From: 0-14-0-80-60-11 sp049322355
GTDB taxonomy: Bacteria > Desulfobacterota > Desulfobaccia > Desulfobaccales > 0-14-0-80-60-11
NCBI GenBank assembly: GCA_049322355.1
Contig: JBMORG010000010.1
Span: 571,404 to 635,403, forward strand
Length of the DNA stretch: 64,000 nt
Reading direction: 5' to 3'
The notes below the pieces were generated by a model. It was not told the origin of the DNA. It worked only from the letters and a program-made list of their open reading frames with translations, and did no database searches. Both the position numbers and the translations under genes were made by a program. This document shows positions 24,323 through 33,136 of the stretch, piece by piece. The first letter of the stretch is position 1. Every line of letters begins with the position of its first letter.

Positions 24323-26050
24323 TCAAGTCTCCATAAAGCTTTTCAGTCGGGTGCTCCGGGATGGATGGCGGAGCTTCCGCAGGGCCTTGGCTTCGATCTG
24401 GCGGATGCGTTCCCGGGTGACTTCAAAATCCCTGCCCACTTCCTCCAGGGTGTGGTCGGTCTTTTCGCCGATGCCAAAACGTTTGCGCAGTACCTTTTCT
24501 TCCCGGGGAGTGAGGGTGGCCAGCATCTTGCGGGTCTGGTCCGCCAGGTTCAGGTTGGCCACCGCCTCGATGGGAGTAGAGATTTTCTTGTCCTCGATGA
24601 AATCTCCCAGGTGGCTGTCTTCTTCATCACCGATGGGTGTTTCCAGGGAGAGGGGCTCTTTGGCGATCTTCAACACCTTGCGAACCTTTTCCAGGGGGAA
24701 CTCCATCTTTTCGGCAATCTCTTCTGGAGTGGGTTCCCGACCAATCTCCTGGACCAGATACCGGGAAGTGCGGATCAGTTTGTTGATGGTTTCGATCATG
24801 TGAACCGGGATGCGGATGGTGCGGGCCTGGTCTGCGATGGCCCGGGTGATGGCCTGGCGAATCCACCAGGTGGCATAGGTGCTGAACTTGTAACCCCGCT
24901 CGTATTCGAATTTTTCCACAGCCTTCATCAGGCCGATGTTTCCTTCCTGGATCAGGTCCAGGAACTGCAACCCCCGGTTGGTGTACTTTTTGGCAATGCT
25001 TACTACCAGGCGCAGGTTGGCCTCCACCAGCTCACGTTTCGCCTTTTGGGCCTGGTATTCCCCTTTCTCGGCCTTTACCAGGATCGCCAACAACCGGCCG
25101 GCCGACAGTCCCACTTCATTCTCAATTCTTCTCAAACGCCGCCGGGATTGGGTCCAGACTTCATCCAGCTCGGCCAGGCGTTCGGGAATCAGGACCGGAG
25201 GCAATGGCTGTTCCGGAGCCTTGTTCTTGAGTTCCCGGCGCAATTGGCGATATCTGGTGCCCGATAAGCCCGCGGCGCCCAGAGCTTTCTCCAACTTGTG
25301 CTGACAATCCCGAATAACATAGCCAAAATTACGCAGCCGCTCGAGAATATCCTCCAGATAGTGGCGCTCCATCCGCAGGCTTTTGAAGGTCTCCACCAGA
25401 CGTTGCCGCTGGGCGGCGATTTTCTGCTCCAGTTGTAAACGGGCTTCGTCTTTCGGGGGCAACTCCCCCGCTTCTTTCATCATCTGCCGAATTTTTTCTT
25501 CCTGGGAACGTACCTTTTGGATCAATTTCATTATTCGGGATTTCTGGGTGGATAAATCCACGGAAGGATCGTCTTCACCGAAATCATCCAGAGAACTCTG
25601 AGGCGTCAATTTCTCCTCTTCCAACTGATTCACCAACTTTATAATCTCTTTAAAGCTAAGGGGGACCTCCAACAGTGAGTGGAGCACCTCTCTTTCCCCC
25701 TCTTCGATGCGTTTGGCAATGGCCACTTCCCCTTCCCGGGTGAGTAAGGAGACAGTCCCCATTTCTTTAAGATAGAGGCGCACCGGATCATCAAATTTGG
25801 CGGCGGCCTCCGGTTCCAGGCCCAATTCCCCCTCGCCTTCCCCCAGGTCTATTTGCGAGGTGAGGGGCATAGTGGAAACCTCGGGAGAAGGAATCTCCAG
25901 GTCATCAAAGATCATGATATCCTTCATCTGCTCATTTAAGAGGCTCTCGGGAGATAGGGAGTCGTTCAGGTCATCCACGATGATCAAGTTGTCATCATCC
26001 CCCATGGGCATGATATCCTGAAAGCCGTCCATTCCCATTCCCTTATTCAT
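24323..26050 (-). CDS. rpoD: Primary sigma factor RpoD (sigma-70)
   Basis: A 575-residue housekeeping sigma factor. An acidic N-terminal stretch (DDDNLIIVDDLND) precedes region 1.2 (DPVRLYLKEMGTVSLL, about residue 88), a non-conserved insert, region 2 with FLDLIQEGNIGLMKAVEKFEY and YKFSTYATWWIRQAITRAI, region 3 (IPVHMIETINK), and region 4 (EVTRERIRQIEAKALRKL). Its start overlaps the dnaG stop in an ATGA junction, with GGAGAA upstream. It closes the rpsU-yqeY-mutS2-dnaG-rpoD run, a variant of the macromolecular-synthesis operon. Confidence 0.97.
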   Translation of the reverse strand: MNKGMGMDGFQDIMPMGDDDNLIIVDDLNDSLSPESLLNEQMKDIMIFDDLEIPSPEVSTMPLTSQIDLGEGEGELGLEPEAAAKFDDPVRLYLKEMGTVSLLTREGEVAIAKRIEEGEREVLHSLLEVPLSFKEIIKLVNQLEEEKLTPQSSLDDFGEDDPSVDLSTQKSRIMKLIQKVRSQEEKIRQMMKEAGELPPKDEARLQLEQKIAAQRQRLVETFKSLRMERHYLEDILERLRNFGYVIRDCQHKLEKALGAAGLSGTRYRQLRRELKNKAPEQPLPPVLIPERLAELDEVWTQSRRRLRRIENEVGLSAGRLLAILVKAEKGEYQAQKAKRELVEANLRLVVSIAKKYTNRGLQFLDLIQEGNIGLMKAVEKFEYERGYKFSTYATWWIRQAITRAIADQARTIRIPVHMIETINKLIRTSRYLVQEIGREPTPEEIAEKMEFPLEKVRKVLKIAKEPLSLETPIGDEEDSHLGDFIEDKKISTPIEAVANLNLADQTRKMLATLTPREEKVLRKRFGIGEKTDHTLEEVGRDFEVTRERIRQIEAKALRKLRHPSRSTRLKSFMET

Positions 26051-27828
26051 CCAGTTTCTCCTTTTATGACATGGCTGCTCTCGAGCTGTTTCAACTGCCG
26101 GTCGATCTCCCGCTTGTGTGCCAGAAGGATGGGGAGGTCGTCACCCTCGATCGGGGTGGCCCTGAGTCGATCATTGATGTGTGACTGCGCCTTTTTAAGC
26201 CGGCGTACGGCCAGAGTTCGGCGCCAGTCGGCGGCCAATTGCACCGCAGAATAACCGTCTACATTTCCCTCCTCTAAGGTTAGGGCACAGATGCGCTGCC
26301 TTTGGGTTTCTTCCGTGGCCTGCGACACCAGGAGACCATGATCTACGCGGCCATGCTCCTTAAAACTATTAATTATCAGCACCAGGAGTCCTTTAAGCTC
26401 CGAATTGGTGAACTCCTCGGCCCATTCCTCCAATTCCTCCAGAGTGACGGTCTCCGGGTGGCTCAGGACCCAGCGAATCAAAGCTTTTTCCAGGCTGACC
26501 GCCAGGTGGGCTTTAGGGTCTAACCGGGCCGAAGAGATAGGTGCCATGGAAGTAAGGCTTTTCTTCAGCACCACCTCATCCACCCCCAGGCGCTCTCCGG
26601 CATTTTTCAGCCACAGGTCCCGCTCCACCGGGTCTGATATCGCGTTCACGTAAGGGCGCAGTTCCTCCAGAACCCGCACTCGGCCTTGGATATCGGAGCC
26701 GTGGGTGGCAATCAGGTCATCCAGCAGGTAGCTGAACCAGGGCTGGGCCGCCTCCCAGGCGTTGCGAAATAACTCCACCCCGTGGGTGCGGGCATAATCG
26801 TCCGGGTCCAGCCCCCCCGGCAGGGGCAGGGCCCGCACTGCCAGTTTTTCCTGGGCAAAGAGCGGAAAGGCCCGCTTCATGGCCTTGGCCCCCGCGGCGT
26901 CGCCGTCATAGACCAGGACTACTTTGTCTGCCAGAGATTTTAACAGGCGCACTTGTTCACGAGTCAGAGCGGTGCCCAGGGTGGCCAGGACATTGGCGAT
27001 GCCTTTAACCTGCAAGGCAATCAGGTCCAAGTACCCCTCCACCACCAGGGCCACGCCGCTATGGCGCAGGGCCTCCGCGGCCTGCGGCAGACCGTAAAGC
27101 GTGCGTCCCTTGGAGTAGAGCAGGGACTCCGGAGAGTTGAGGTACTTGGGTTCGGCATCCCCGATGGTCCGGCCTCCGAACGCGATGACCCTACTCTGCC
27201 GGTCGAAAATGGGGAAAATGATGCGATCGCGGAAGCGGTCATAATAGCCGCCTTGGGTACGGGGCATGAGCAGGCCCACTTCCTGGGCCAGCTCCAACGG
27301 AATGCCCCGGCCCTGGAAATGCCGCCGCAAGGCATCCCAAGAATCAGGCGCGTAACCCAACTGAAAAGCCCGGATGATCTCCGGGGTCAGCCCCCGCTTT
27401 TTCAGGTAGTCCCGCCCCGGCTGGCCTTCGGAACTGGCGAGGGTGGTGGCATAGAAGGCCGCGGCCGCGGCATTGGCCTCATACGCGGTAGTGCGCTTTT
27501 TGGCCTGCTGGGCCCCCTCCGGCCCCAATTCTTTGAGGGTCAAGGGGATGCCGTAGCGCCGGGCCAGCTCCTGGGCGGCCTCTGGGAAGCTCAGGCGGTG
27601 ATATTGCATTATAAAAGAAATGACATTCCCCCCGGCCCCGCACCCAAAGCAGTAAAAAATCCCCTTATCCGGCGCCACCGTAAAGGACGGCTTGGTCTCG
27701 GAGTGAAACGGGCACAGTCCCAAAAGATTGCGGCCCTTTTGCTCCAACCTGACATACTGGCCTACTACCTCTTCAATAGAGGCCGCGTCTTTAATCTCCA
27801 GGAGCTTATCTTCGGGGATGAAAGCCAT
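26047..27828 (-). CDS. dnaG: DNA primase
   Basis: A 593-residue primase that makes RNA primers at the replication fork. The CHC2 zinc domain is complete (C39, H42, C60, C63 in LCPFHSE ... YCFGCG). The catalytic core contains the EGYLDLIAL Glu and the Toprim DGDAAG motif. The C-terminal helical part (about 440-593) would bind DnaB, which is encoded at 49441. It lies 403 bases downstream of mutS2, a gap filled by three repeat families, and overlaps rpoD by 4 bases. Confidence 0.96.
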   Translation of the reverse strand: MAFIPEDKLLEIKDAASIEEVVGQYVRLEQKGRNLLGLCPFHSETKPSFTVAPDKGIFYCFGCGAGGNVISFIMQYHRLSFPEAAQELARRYGIPLTLKELGPEGAQQAKKRTTAYEANAAAAAFYATTLASSEGQPGRDYLKKRGLTPEIIRAFQLGYAPDSWDALRRHFQGRGIPLELAQEVGLLMPRTQGGYYDRFRDRIIFPIFDRQSRVIAFGGRTIGDAEPKYLNSPESLLYSKGRTLYGLPQAAEALRHSGVALVVEGYLDLIALQVKGIANVLATLGTALTREQVRLLKSLADKVVLVYDGDAAGAKAMKRAFPLFAQEKLAVRALPLPGGLDPDDYARTHGVELFRNAWEAAQPWFSYLLDDLIATHGSDIQGRVRVLEELRPYVNAISDPVERDLWLKNAGERLGVDEVVLKKSLTSMAPISSARLDPKAHLAVSLEKALIRWVLSHPETVTLEELEEWAEEFTNSELKGLLVLIINSFKEHGRVDHGLLVSQATEETQRQRICALTLEEGNVDGYSAVQLAADWRRTLAVRRLKKAQSHINDRLRATPIEGDDLPILLAHKREIDRQLKQLESSHVIKGETG

Positions 27829-27873
27829 TTAAATGCCGGTTTTTGGTTTTCGGTTTTCCAGTTTAAGGCTTTT

Positions 27874-27954
27874 TTAAATCCCCCTAAATCCCCCTTTTTC
27901 AAAGGGGGACTTTTGAATCCCCCCCTTTACCAAAGGGGGGTTAGGGGGGATTTT
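27874..27954. repeat. Dispersed repeat R2, copy 3
   Basis: AAATCCCCC...AAAGGGGG units repeated, closing with GGTTAGGGGGGATTTT. First of three repeats that together fill the 27829-28231 gap between mutS2 and dnaG. Confidence 0.75.
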
Positions 27955-27983
27955 ATCTTTAGCTGATCGCTACGCTTTCTCCT

Positions 27984-28038
27984 CGTTCCCAAGTTGCACT
28001 TGGGAACGCCCTGGTTTTTGCCAAGCTCCGCTTGGCCT
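27984..28038. repeat. Dispersed repeat R4, copy 2
   Basis: Two palindromes: CGTTCCCAAGTTGCACTTGGGAACG and GCCAAGCTCCGCTTGGC. It sits between R2 and R3 copies. Confidence 0.7.
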
Positions 28039-28073
28039 GTGGCGGGGCGGGCGTCTTCGCACCCCAATCTTAT

Positions 28074-28163
28074 TCCCTTCCCCCGGTGGGAGGGGGTTAG
28101 GGGTAGGGGGAAAAATGCCTTGCCACCCCCACCCTAACCCTCCCCCATCAAGGGGGAGGAAAT
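28074..28163. repeat. Dispersed repeat R3, copy 2
   Basis: CCCTTCCCCCGGTGGGAGGG at one end and CCCTAACCCTCCCCCATCAA followed by GGGGGAGG at the other, the same layout as the copies at 12771, 37923 and 56161. Confidence 0.75.
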
Positions 28164-28231
28164 TTTCAGTGGTGACACACGCTTTTCTGCCTGTTCCCCG
28201 CGGGGGATGGCCGCCCCCCATTTTCCCCCCC

Positions 28232-30583
28232 CTAATCATGCAACTCTACTACCGTAACTCCTGGATTCACATCTGCATGCACATCCTTGACCAAAGTATG
28301 GTGCTTCAGGTGATCCCATAAAGCCCGCTTTAACCTCCCGGTGCCGACGCCGTGGATGATGTCCACTTTTTCGGTGCCGTGGAGCACCGCCTGGTCGATG
28401 AGCCGGTCCACCAGGGGGAGCGCCTCATCCACCCGCAAGCCCACCAGGTTGAGGCTGGGCAGCCACGCGGGCGGCCGGTGATAACCCGAAGCCGTGCCGC
28501 TTCTGATGGCCTTGGCCGCAGCATTCCCCACCGGCGTCACTTCTTCCGGGCTGACCCGAAGCTTGACGTTCCTCGCCTGGACCTCCAGGCGGCCGTCCCG
28601 GGTGTCGGCGGCTAAAATCTTCCCGGTCAGGTTCAAGGCCGGCAGAAAGACCTGCTGGCCGGGCCGGAACCGGGGAACCGCGGCCGGGGCCGGGGCCGGT
28701 CCTGGGGTCAAGTCTTCCAGCAACTGCGCCTGGCGCCGGGAAAACTCCTGACGCAATTTGCCCCAGGGTTCGGCACCGGCCTTAAGCCTGCGCACGATAG
28801 CCTTAAATTCGCCCTCCGCGGCCTTGATGCGGGCCAGAGCCTCCTGTTTGGCCTCGTTGACCAGCCGGGTGCGTTCCGTTGCCAACCGGATTTGTTCCGC
28901 TGCCAAATCATGTTGGTGTTGCGCGAGTTCAGCTTCGCGTCGCTTCAGTTCCATCTCTTGATGAGCCAGGTGCTGTTGGGCCGCCTCCACCTGGGCCAGG
29001 AGCCGGTAAGCCCGCAACTCGTCCTGGTTGAGATACCCTTCGGCCATCTCCAAAATCTCTGGCGACAGGCCCATCTCCCGGGCCAGTTTTAAGGCATTGG
29101 AGGCCCCCACCACCCCGTAGGCCAGGCGGTAAGTGGGCCGCCGGGTCTCCTCGTTGAACACCACCGCCACATTTTCAAAGCCATCGGTCTTTTGGGCAAA
29201 ATTCTTTAAGATGGGCAGGTGGGTAGTGGCCGCGCCATAAGCTCCCCGCTGATAGAAGGCCTGGAGCAGGGCCAAGGCCAGGGCGCCGCCTTCCGTGGGG
29301 TCCGTGGCCGTGCCCAACTCATCCAGCAGGATCAGGGCCCGCTCCGGCAGATCGGTGAGCATGGTCAAAGCCCGTTTTAAGTGCGCCGAAAAGGTACTCA
29401 GGTGCTGGGAGAGGTCCTGGGGGTCGCCGATATCGGCAAAAACCGCATTAAAGGGGCAGAACTCACTGCCTTCGGCCACCGGAATGGGGATGCCGCTTTG
29501 CACCATGAGCGTGAGCAATCCTAAAGTCTTTAAAGCCACGGTCTTGCCGCCGGCATTGGCGCCGGAGATGATGAGAAATCGCCGCTCCGGCGTCAACTTG
29601 AGATCAATGGGGACTACGTCCGGGGTCCCTTTATTTTCGCGCCGGTTCTGGACCAAAAGGGGGTGCCGGGCCTGGCGGAAATCCACCCCCGGCAGCGTCC
29701 GCCAGATGGGTTCCCGGGCCCGGAATTCCTCGGCAAACCTGGCCTTGGCCTGGATGGCGTCCAGTTCGGCCAACCCCGACAGGGTCTGGCGAATCTCATC
29801 CAGGTCATTCCGCACCAAGTCGGTGAGCCGACGCAGCACCGCCTCTTCTTCCCGTTTCTCCCGGTTGTGGAGCAGGTTCAAGGCGTTGTTGTGCTCCACG
29901 ATGGCCAGAGGCTCAAGAAACAAAGTGGCCCTGGTTTGGGACTGGTCGTGGATAATGCCTGGGATGGCTCCCTTGTGATCGGCCTTGATGGGAATGACAT
30001 AGCGGCCATTGCGTTGGGAGATTAAGGGGCTTTGGATTACTTCCTGGTAGGCCGGTTGGAAAAAAGTCTGCTTAATCTGGCGGTTGACCTGTTCCCGGGT
30101 GTCGGTGAGCTCCCGGCGTACCTGGGCCAGGGCCGGGGACGCCTGATCCAAAATGAAATTGTGCGGGCTGATGCAATGCTGGATGGTTTCGGCCAGCGGC
30201 GGCAAATCCTTAAGTTTGTCGGCCAGGACGGCCAGGGTCGGGGTCAGCTCATTCCCCAGACCGATGTAGTGCTTGAGTTGCCGGGCGAGGCGCAACACCT
30301 GCAAGACATCGTTAAAGGCTTCGGCGGGCAGCAGGCTGCCCCGGACGGTAGCCTTGCTCAGCCAGGTGGCCAGCAGGGGAAAATCGCTAAAGGGGATGGG
30401 GCCTTCGCGGTACTGGAGTTCCCGCAATTCGTGGATTTGCGCAAACGGCGCCTGGACGTGGGGTAGATCGGTGCGAGGCTTAAGAGCGCCCAGAAATTCC
30501 CGTCCCAGCTCAGAGACGGCATAAGTCTGAACCACCCGGAGAAGTGCGGGAAACTCCAGGGCGGTCAAAGTTGGCTCTGACAT
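28232..30583 (-). CDS. mutS2: Endonuclease MutS2
   Basis: A 783-residue MutS2. The order is an N-terminal MutS-type helical core, ATPase domain with Walker A GANAGGKTVALK and LILLDELGTATDP (Walker B), a long Lys/Glu/Gln coiled coil (about 505-600), and a C-terminal Smr nuclease domain with LRVDEALPLVDRLID and HGVGTGRLKRAL. MutS2 suppresses homologous recombination and also acts in ribosome rescue in some bacteria. ATG 30583 has GGAG six bases upstream. It lies 33 bases downstream of yqeY, in one run with rpsU. Confidence 0.95.
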   Translation of the reverse strand: MSEPTLTALEFPALLRVVQTYAVSELGREFLGALKPRTDLPHVQAPFAQIHELRELQYREGPIPFSDFPLLATWLSKATVRGSLLPAEAFNDVLQVLRLARQLKHYIGLGNELTPTLAVLADKLKDLPPLAETIQHCISPHNFILDQASPALAQVRRELTDTREQVNRQIKQTFFQPAYQEVIQSPLISQRNGRYVIPIKADHKGAIPGIIHDQSQTRATLFLEPLAIVEHNNALNLLHNREKREEEAVLRRLTDLVRNDLDEIRQTLSGLAELDAIQAKARFAEEFRAREPIWRTLPGVDFRQARHPLLVQNRRENKGTPDVVPIDLKLTPERRFLIISGANAGGKTVALKTLGLLTLMVQSGIPIPVAEGSEFCPFNAVFADIGDPQDLSQHLSTFSAHLKRALTMLTDLPERALILLDELGTATDPTEGGALALALLQAFYQRGAYGAATTHLPILKNFAQKTDGFENVAVVFNEETRRPTYRLAYGVVGASNALKLAREMGLSPEILEMAEGYLNQDELRAYRLLAQVEAAQQHLAHQEMELKRREAELAQHQHDLAAEQIRLATERTRLVNEAKQEALARIKAAEGEFKAIVRRLKAGAEPWGKLRQEFSRRQAQLLEDLTPGPAPAPAAVPRFRPGQQVFLPALNLTGKILAADTRDGRLEVQARNVKLRVSPEEVTPVGNAAAKAIRSGTASGYHRPPAWLPSLNLVGLRVDEALPLVDRLIDQAVLHGTEKVDIIHGVGTGRLKRALWDHLKHHTLVKDVHADVNPGVTVVELHD

Positions 30584-30616
30584 GGCACTCCAGGTTTCCG
30601 TTTTGTGGTGAAGGGT

Positions 30617-31066
30617 CTATGAACCCAGACGCTGCCGCACGATCTCTTGAATCACCTTGCCGTCCGCCCGGCCGGTGAGACGGGCCATGGCGCTTTTCAT
30701 TACTTTGCCGAAATCCTTGGGGCCGGAGGCTCCCAATTCGGCGATGACGCTGGCAACTTCGTCTTCCACTTCTTCGAGGCTCAGTTGCGGCGGCAAAAAA
30801 GAGAGGAGGACGCCAAGTTCCTCCTCTTCTCTTCTCGCAAGCTCGGGGCGACCGGCTTTGGTGTACTCTGCCATGGCCTCCCGCCGCTGTTTTACCTGCG
30901 TATTAATGACAGCTTGGAGTTCTGCATCGGTCAATTGGCGTCTGGCGTCCACCTCGCGGTAGCGGATGGCGCTCTTCAACAGCCGCAAGGTGGCCGCAGT
31001 CACCGGTTGTTGGTTTTTGATGGCCTCTTTGAAAGCCTGATCCAGCCGCTCATAAAGGGTGGTCAT
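30617..31066 (-). CDS. YqeY/GatB-like protein
   Basis: A 149-residue YqeY protein, similar to the tail of the amidotransferase subunit GatB and thought to bind tRNA or other nucleic acid. The opening LYERLDQAFKEAIKNQQ, the TAATLRLLKSAIRYREVD block and the ending KVMKSAMARLTGRADGKVIQEIVRQ are family signatures, and length is typical. Its ATG overlaps the rpsU stop by 4 bases, the usual rpsU-yqeY arrangement. Confidence 0.93.
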   Translation of the reverse strand: MTTLYERLDQAFKEAIKNQQPVTAATLRLLKSAIRYREVDARRQLTDAELQAVINTQVKQRREAMAEYTKAGRPELARREEEELGVLLSFLPPQLSLEEVEDEVASVIAELGASGPKDFGKVMKSAMARLTGRADGKVIQEIVRQRLGS

Positions 31067-31263
31067 GAGCCCTCAATTTTCCGCAGCTTCTTCAAAGCCC
31101 GTTTTTTGGCCGCCAAAATTTTCTTTTTTCGCTTGATGCTGGGCTTTTCGTAATGTTCCCGTTTGCGAATCTCAGAGAGAATCCCGGCCTTTTCGCATTG
31201 CTTCTTAAAGCGCTTTAAGGCGACCTCGAAAGGTTCGTTGGGTTTTACCCTGACGCCGGGCAT
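31063..31263 (-). CDS. rpsU: 30S ribosomal protein S21
   Basis: A 66-residue S21, basic throughout (VRVKPNEPFEVALKRFKKQCEKAGI then a Lys/Arg-rich tail). S21 helps the 30S subunit bind mRNA leaders. GGAGG precedes the ATG. It heads the rpsU-yqeY-mutS2-dnaG-rpoD run and is the most upstream gene of that block. Confidence 0.95.
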   Translation of the reverse strand: MPGVRVKPNEPFEVALKRFKKQCEKAGILSEIRKREHYEKPSIKRKKKILAAKKRALKKLRKIEGS

Positions 31264-31385
31264 CCATTTCGCCTCCTCCCGTTGTCAGATGGCACCTATC
31301 GTCCTACCCTTCAGATTATTCCATTATCGTTATATGAAGAAAACTGGCAGGTCGATAAGGTGATCGTCTAAAAACATTTATTCTT

Positions 31386-31409
31386 TATCATCTATTAAGA
31401 AACTGTCAA
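31386..31409 (-). promoter_or_regulatory. Possible promoter of the rpsU operon
   Basis: Minus-strand TTGACA (31409-31404) is a perfect -35. The best -10 is weak: AAGAAT after 18 bases or TAAAGA after 16. It lies about 140 bases before the rpsU start, in the 263-base region shared with the divergent sppA. Confidence 0.35.
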
Positions 31410-31526
31410 GAGTTTTTGTGATAAAAGTTAAGAGAGCAATTCTCGGGGCGGTGAAAAAGTTCTTGCCTTGAGGCCTCTTCAATAGCGTATCATAAAGCAT
31501 CAAGAATTATATTACCGGGGAGCCTT

Positions 31527-32468
31527 ATGACGATCACAAATCTGAGATGGCTTTTGGGTGCTCTGGCGGTCTGGCTTATACTGACAACTGGATGCGTCAC
31601 AGTGAAGGTGAGTCTGTTTGAGGAACCGGCCCCTTTGAAAGAGAAAACCATCTCGGGATATGCACGGGACAAAATTTTGCTCATGGATGTCTCCGGGATT
31701 ATCCTGGAGGGCCCCCACCGCATTCTGGGTTTGACCCGAGGGGTCACCTCCCCCAGCCGAATCAAGGAGGAGCTGGTTAAAGCTGCCCAGGATAAACGTA
31801 TTAAGGCAGTGGTCTTGAAGATTAACTCTCCGGGAGGCACTGTGAGCGCTGCAGATGTAATCCTTCATGAACTCAAGGCTTTCAAGGCGGAAAAAGGCGT
31901 GCCGGTGGTGGTGTGTCTCCAGGGTCTGGCCGCCTCCGGTGGGTACTACGTGGCCCAGGCCGGGGATACTATCATTGCCTATCCCACTTGCGTCACCGGT
32001 TCCATCGGGGTCATCGCCATGAAGTTCAATCTCCGGGGGCTGATGGACAAAGTGGGGGTGGACGAAGACATGGTCAAGAGCGGCAAGTGGAAGGATTTCT
32101 GGTCGCCGTTTAGACCCGCAACCCCCCAGGAGAAAGAGATGATGCAACACATCATCGATGATTTTTACCGGAACTTCGTGGACGTGGTGGCCCAGGGCCG
32201 GAAGTTGAGCCTGACGGCGACCCGGGGAGTGGCCGACGGACGCATCTTCACGGCCGCCCAGGCCCGAGACCTGGGGTTGGTGGATCAACTGGGGTATCTG
32301 GACGACGCCATCGAGTTGGCCCGGGCCAAAGCGGGTTTGGAAACCGGCGCCAGGGTTATAACTTACCATCGCCCTGGCAGTTATAAGCCGACGATTTACT
32401 CTTTAATGCCTGATTTGGACATGATTGGCCCCCAATTCTTGTACCTGTGGTGGAGCGGGAGCACCTGA
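31527..32468 (+). CDS. sppA: Signal peptide peptidase SppA, 36K type
   Basis: A 313-residue membrane serine protease that degrades leftover signal peptides. An N-terminal hydrophobic segment (about residues 7-22) ends in TTGC, a possible but atypical lipobox. The protease core shows NSPGGTVSAAD, LAASGGYYVAQAG with the probable nucleophile Ser137, GSIGVI, and SGKWKDFWSPFR with the probable general-base Lys187 or Lys189. GGGGAG precedes ATG 31527. It is divergent from rpsU and alone on its strand. Confidence 0.9.
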   Translation: MTITNLRWLLGALAVWLILTTGCVTVKVSLFEEPAPLKEKTISGYARDKILLMDVSGIILEGPHRILGLTRGVTSPSRIKEELVKAAQDKRIKAVVLKINSPGGTVSAADVILHELKAFKAEKGVPVVVCLQGLAASGGYYVAQAGDTIIAYPTCVTGSIGVIAMKFNLRGLMDKVGVDEDMVKSGKWKDFWSPFRPATPQEKEMMQHIIDDFYRNFVDVVAQGRKLSLTATRGVADGRIFTAAQARDLGLVDQLGYLDDAIELARAKAGLETGARVITYHRPGSYKPTIYSLMPDLDMIGPQFLYLWWSGST

Positions 32469-32776
32469 TATTGAGATTTTCCCCCAAAATATATTTAAGG
32501 GTTTGCGCCCGGCAGCCGATAAGGAATATAAGGGGGGATGGCAATCGACAGGGCAGGGGAGGCCTAAAACCGAAACCCTTTGCGGCACGCCGGTGCTTTC
32601 CTGCGGAAAGAAAATAAATTTAAATTTGAATGCATTGCAGTCCCACCTTTCAGGTCAGGATGGGGAATTGGTGACAATAAATATAAGCTTGGAGATATCG
32701 AACCTAACGGCTTGGCGCCTGCGGCTGCTGCCGGATAATTGAGGCTGAACCGGGGTCTTGATGCTTCCCTAATTTA
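32469..32776. other. 308-base stretch without a recognised gene
   Basis: Between sppA and flgM. An open frame at 32425-32742 exists but has no family resemblance or good ribosome site. Small hairpins such as GCACGCCGGTGC occur. I see no known riboswitch and no clear promoter. Confidence 0.5.
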
Positions 32777-33061
32777 ATGACCAAACGCGAGAAAAAGAAA
32801 TCTAGCAGCAGTAAGCCGTCGGTTAAAAATAACAAAAACGGCAAAGGAAAGGGTCTGTCGCGGCGCCGGGTCGCTAAAAATGCCACTCTTACGGGAAATG
32901 CCAAGTTGATCGAGCACGTTCGCCAAATTATCTCTGAAACTCCTGAGATCAGGGCCGATAAAGTTGCTCCTATACAGGCAGCTGTGGAGCAGGGCACCTA
33001 TTCCATCGACGTCCGGAAGTTAGCCAATATCATCATTGCCGAACTGCTATTGGACCACTGA
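32777..33061 (+). CDS. flgM: FlgM-like anti-sigma-28 factor
   Basis: A 94-residue protein. The first 45 residues are Lys/Ser/Asn-rich and probably disordered; the rest matches the FlgM C-terminal domain that binds FliA, with IRADKVAPIQAAVEQGTYSI followed by DVRKLANIIIAELL. In flagellated bacteria FlgM restrains late flagellar genes and is exported through the hook. No flagellar gene is in this window, so it is an orphan here. The start lacks a clear ribosome site. Length fits (about 90-100). Confidence 0.72.
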   Translation: MTKREKKKSSSSKPSVKNNKNGKGKGLSRRRVAKNATLTGNAKLIEHVRQIISETPEIRADKVAPIQAAVEQGTYSIDVRKLANIIIAELLLDH

Positions 33062-33136
33062 TATCCTGACATTAGACCTCCCTGTCGCTTCCCCCTGAAA
33101 CCGAACGCCAGCAGAATCCTGTTTATTTAATGGAGG

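Noticed and set aside
31512..32369. 285-residue minus-strand frame opposite sppA
   Set aside because: Antisense of the SppA gene; no protein-like features.
32480..32640. Possible c-di-GMP or other riboswitch upstream of flgM
   Set aside because: GC-rich hairpins are present but the conserved riboswitch core sequences are not.
32425..32742. 105-residue frame between sppA and flgM
   Set aside because: Starts inside sppA, no good ribosome site, no recognised fold.
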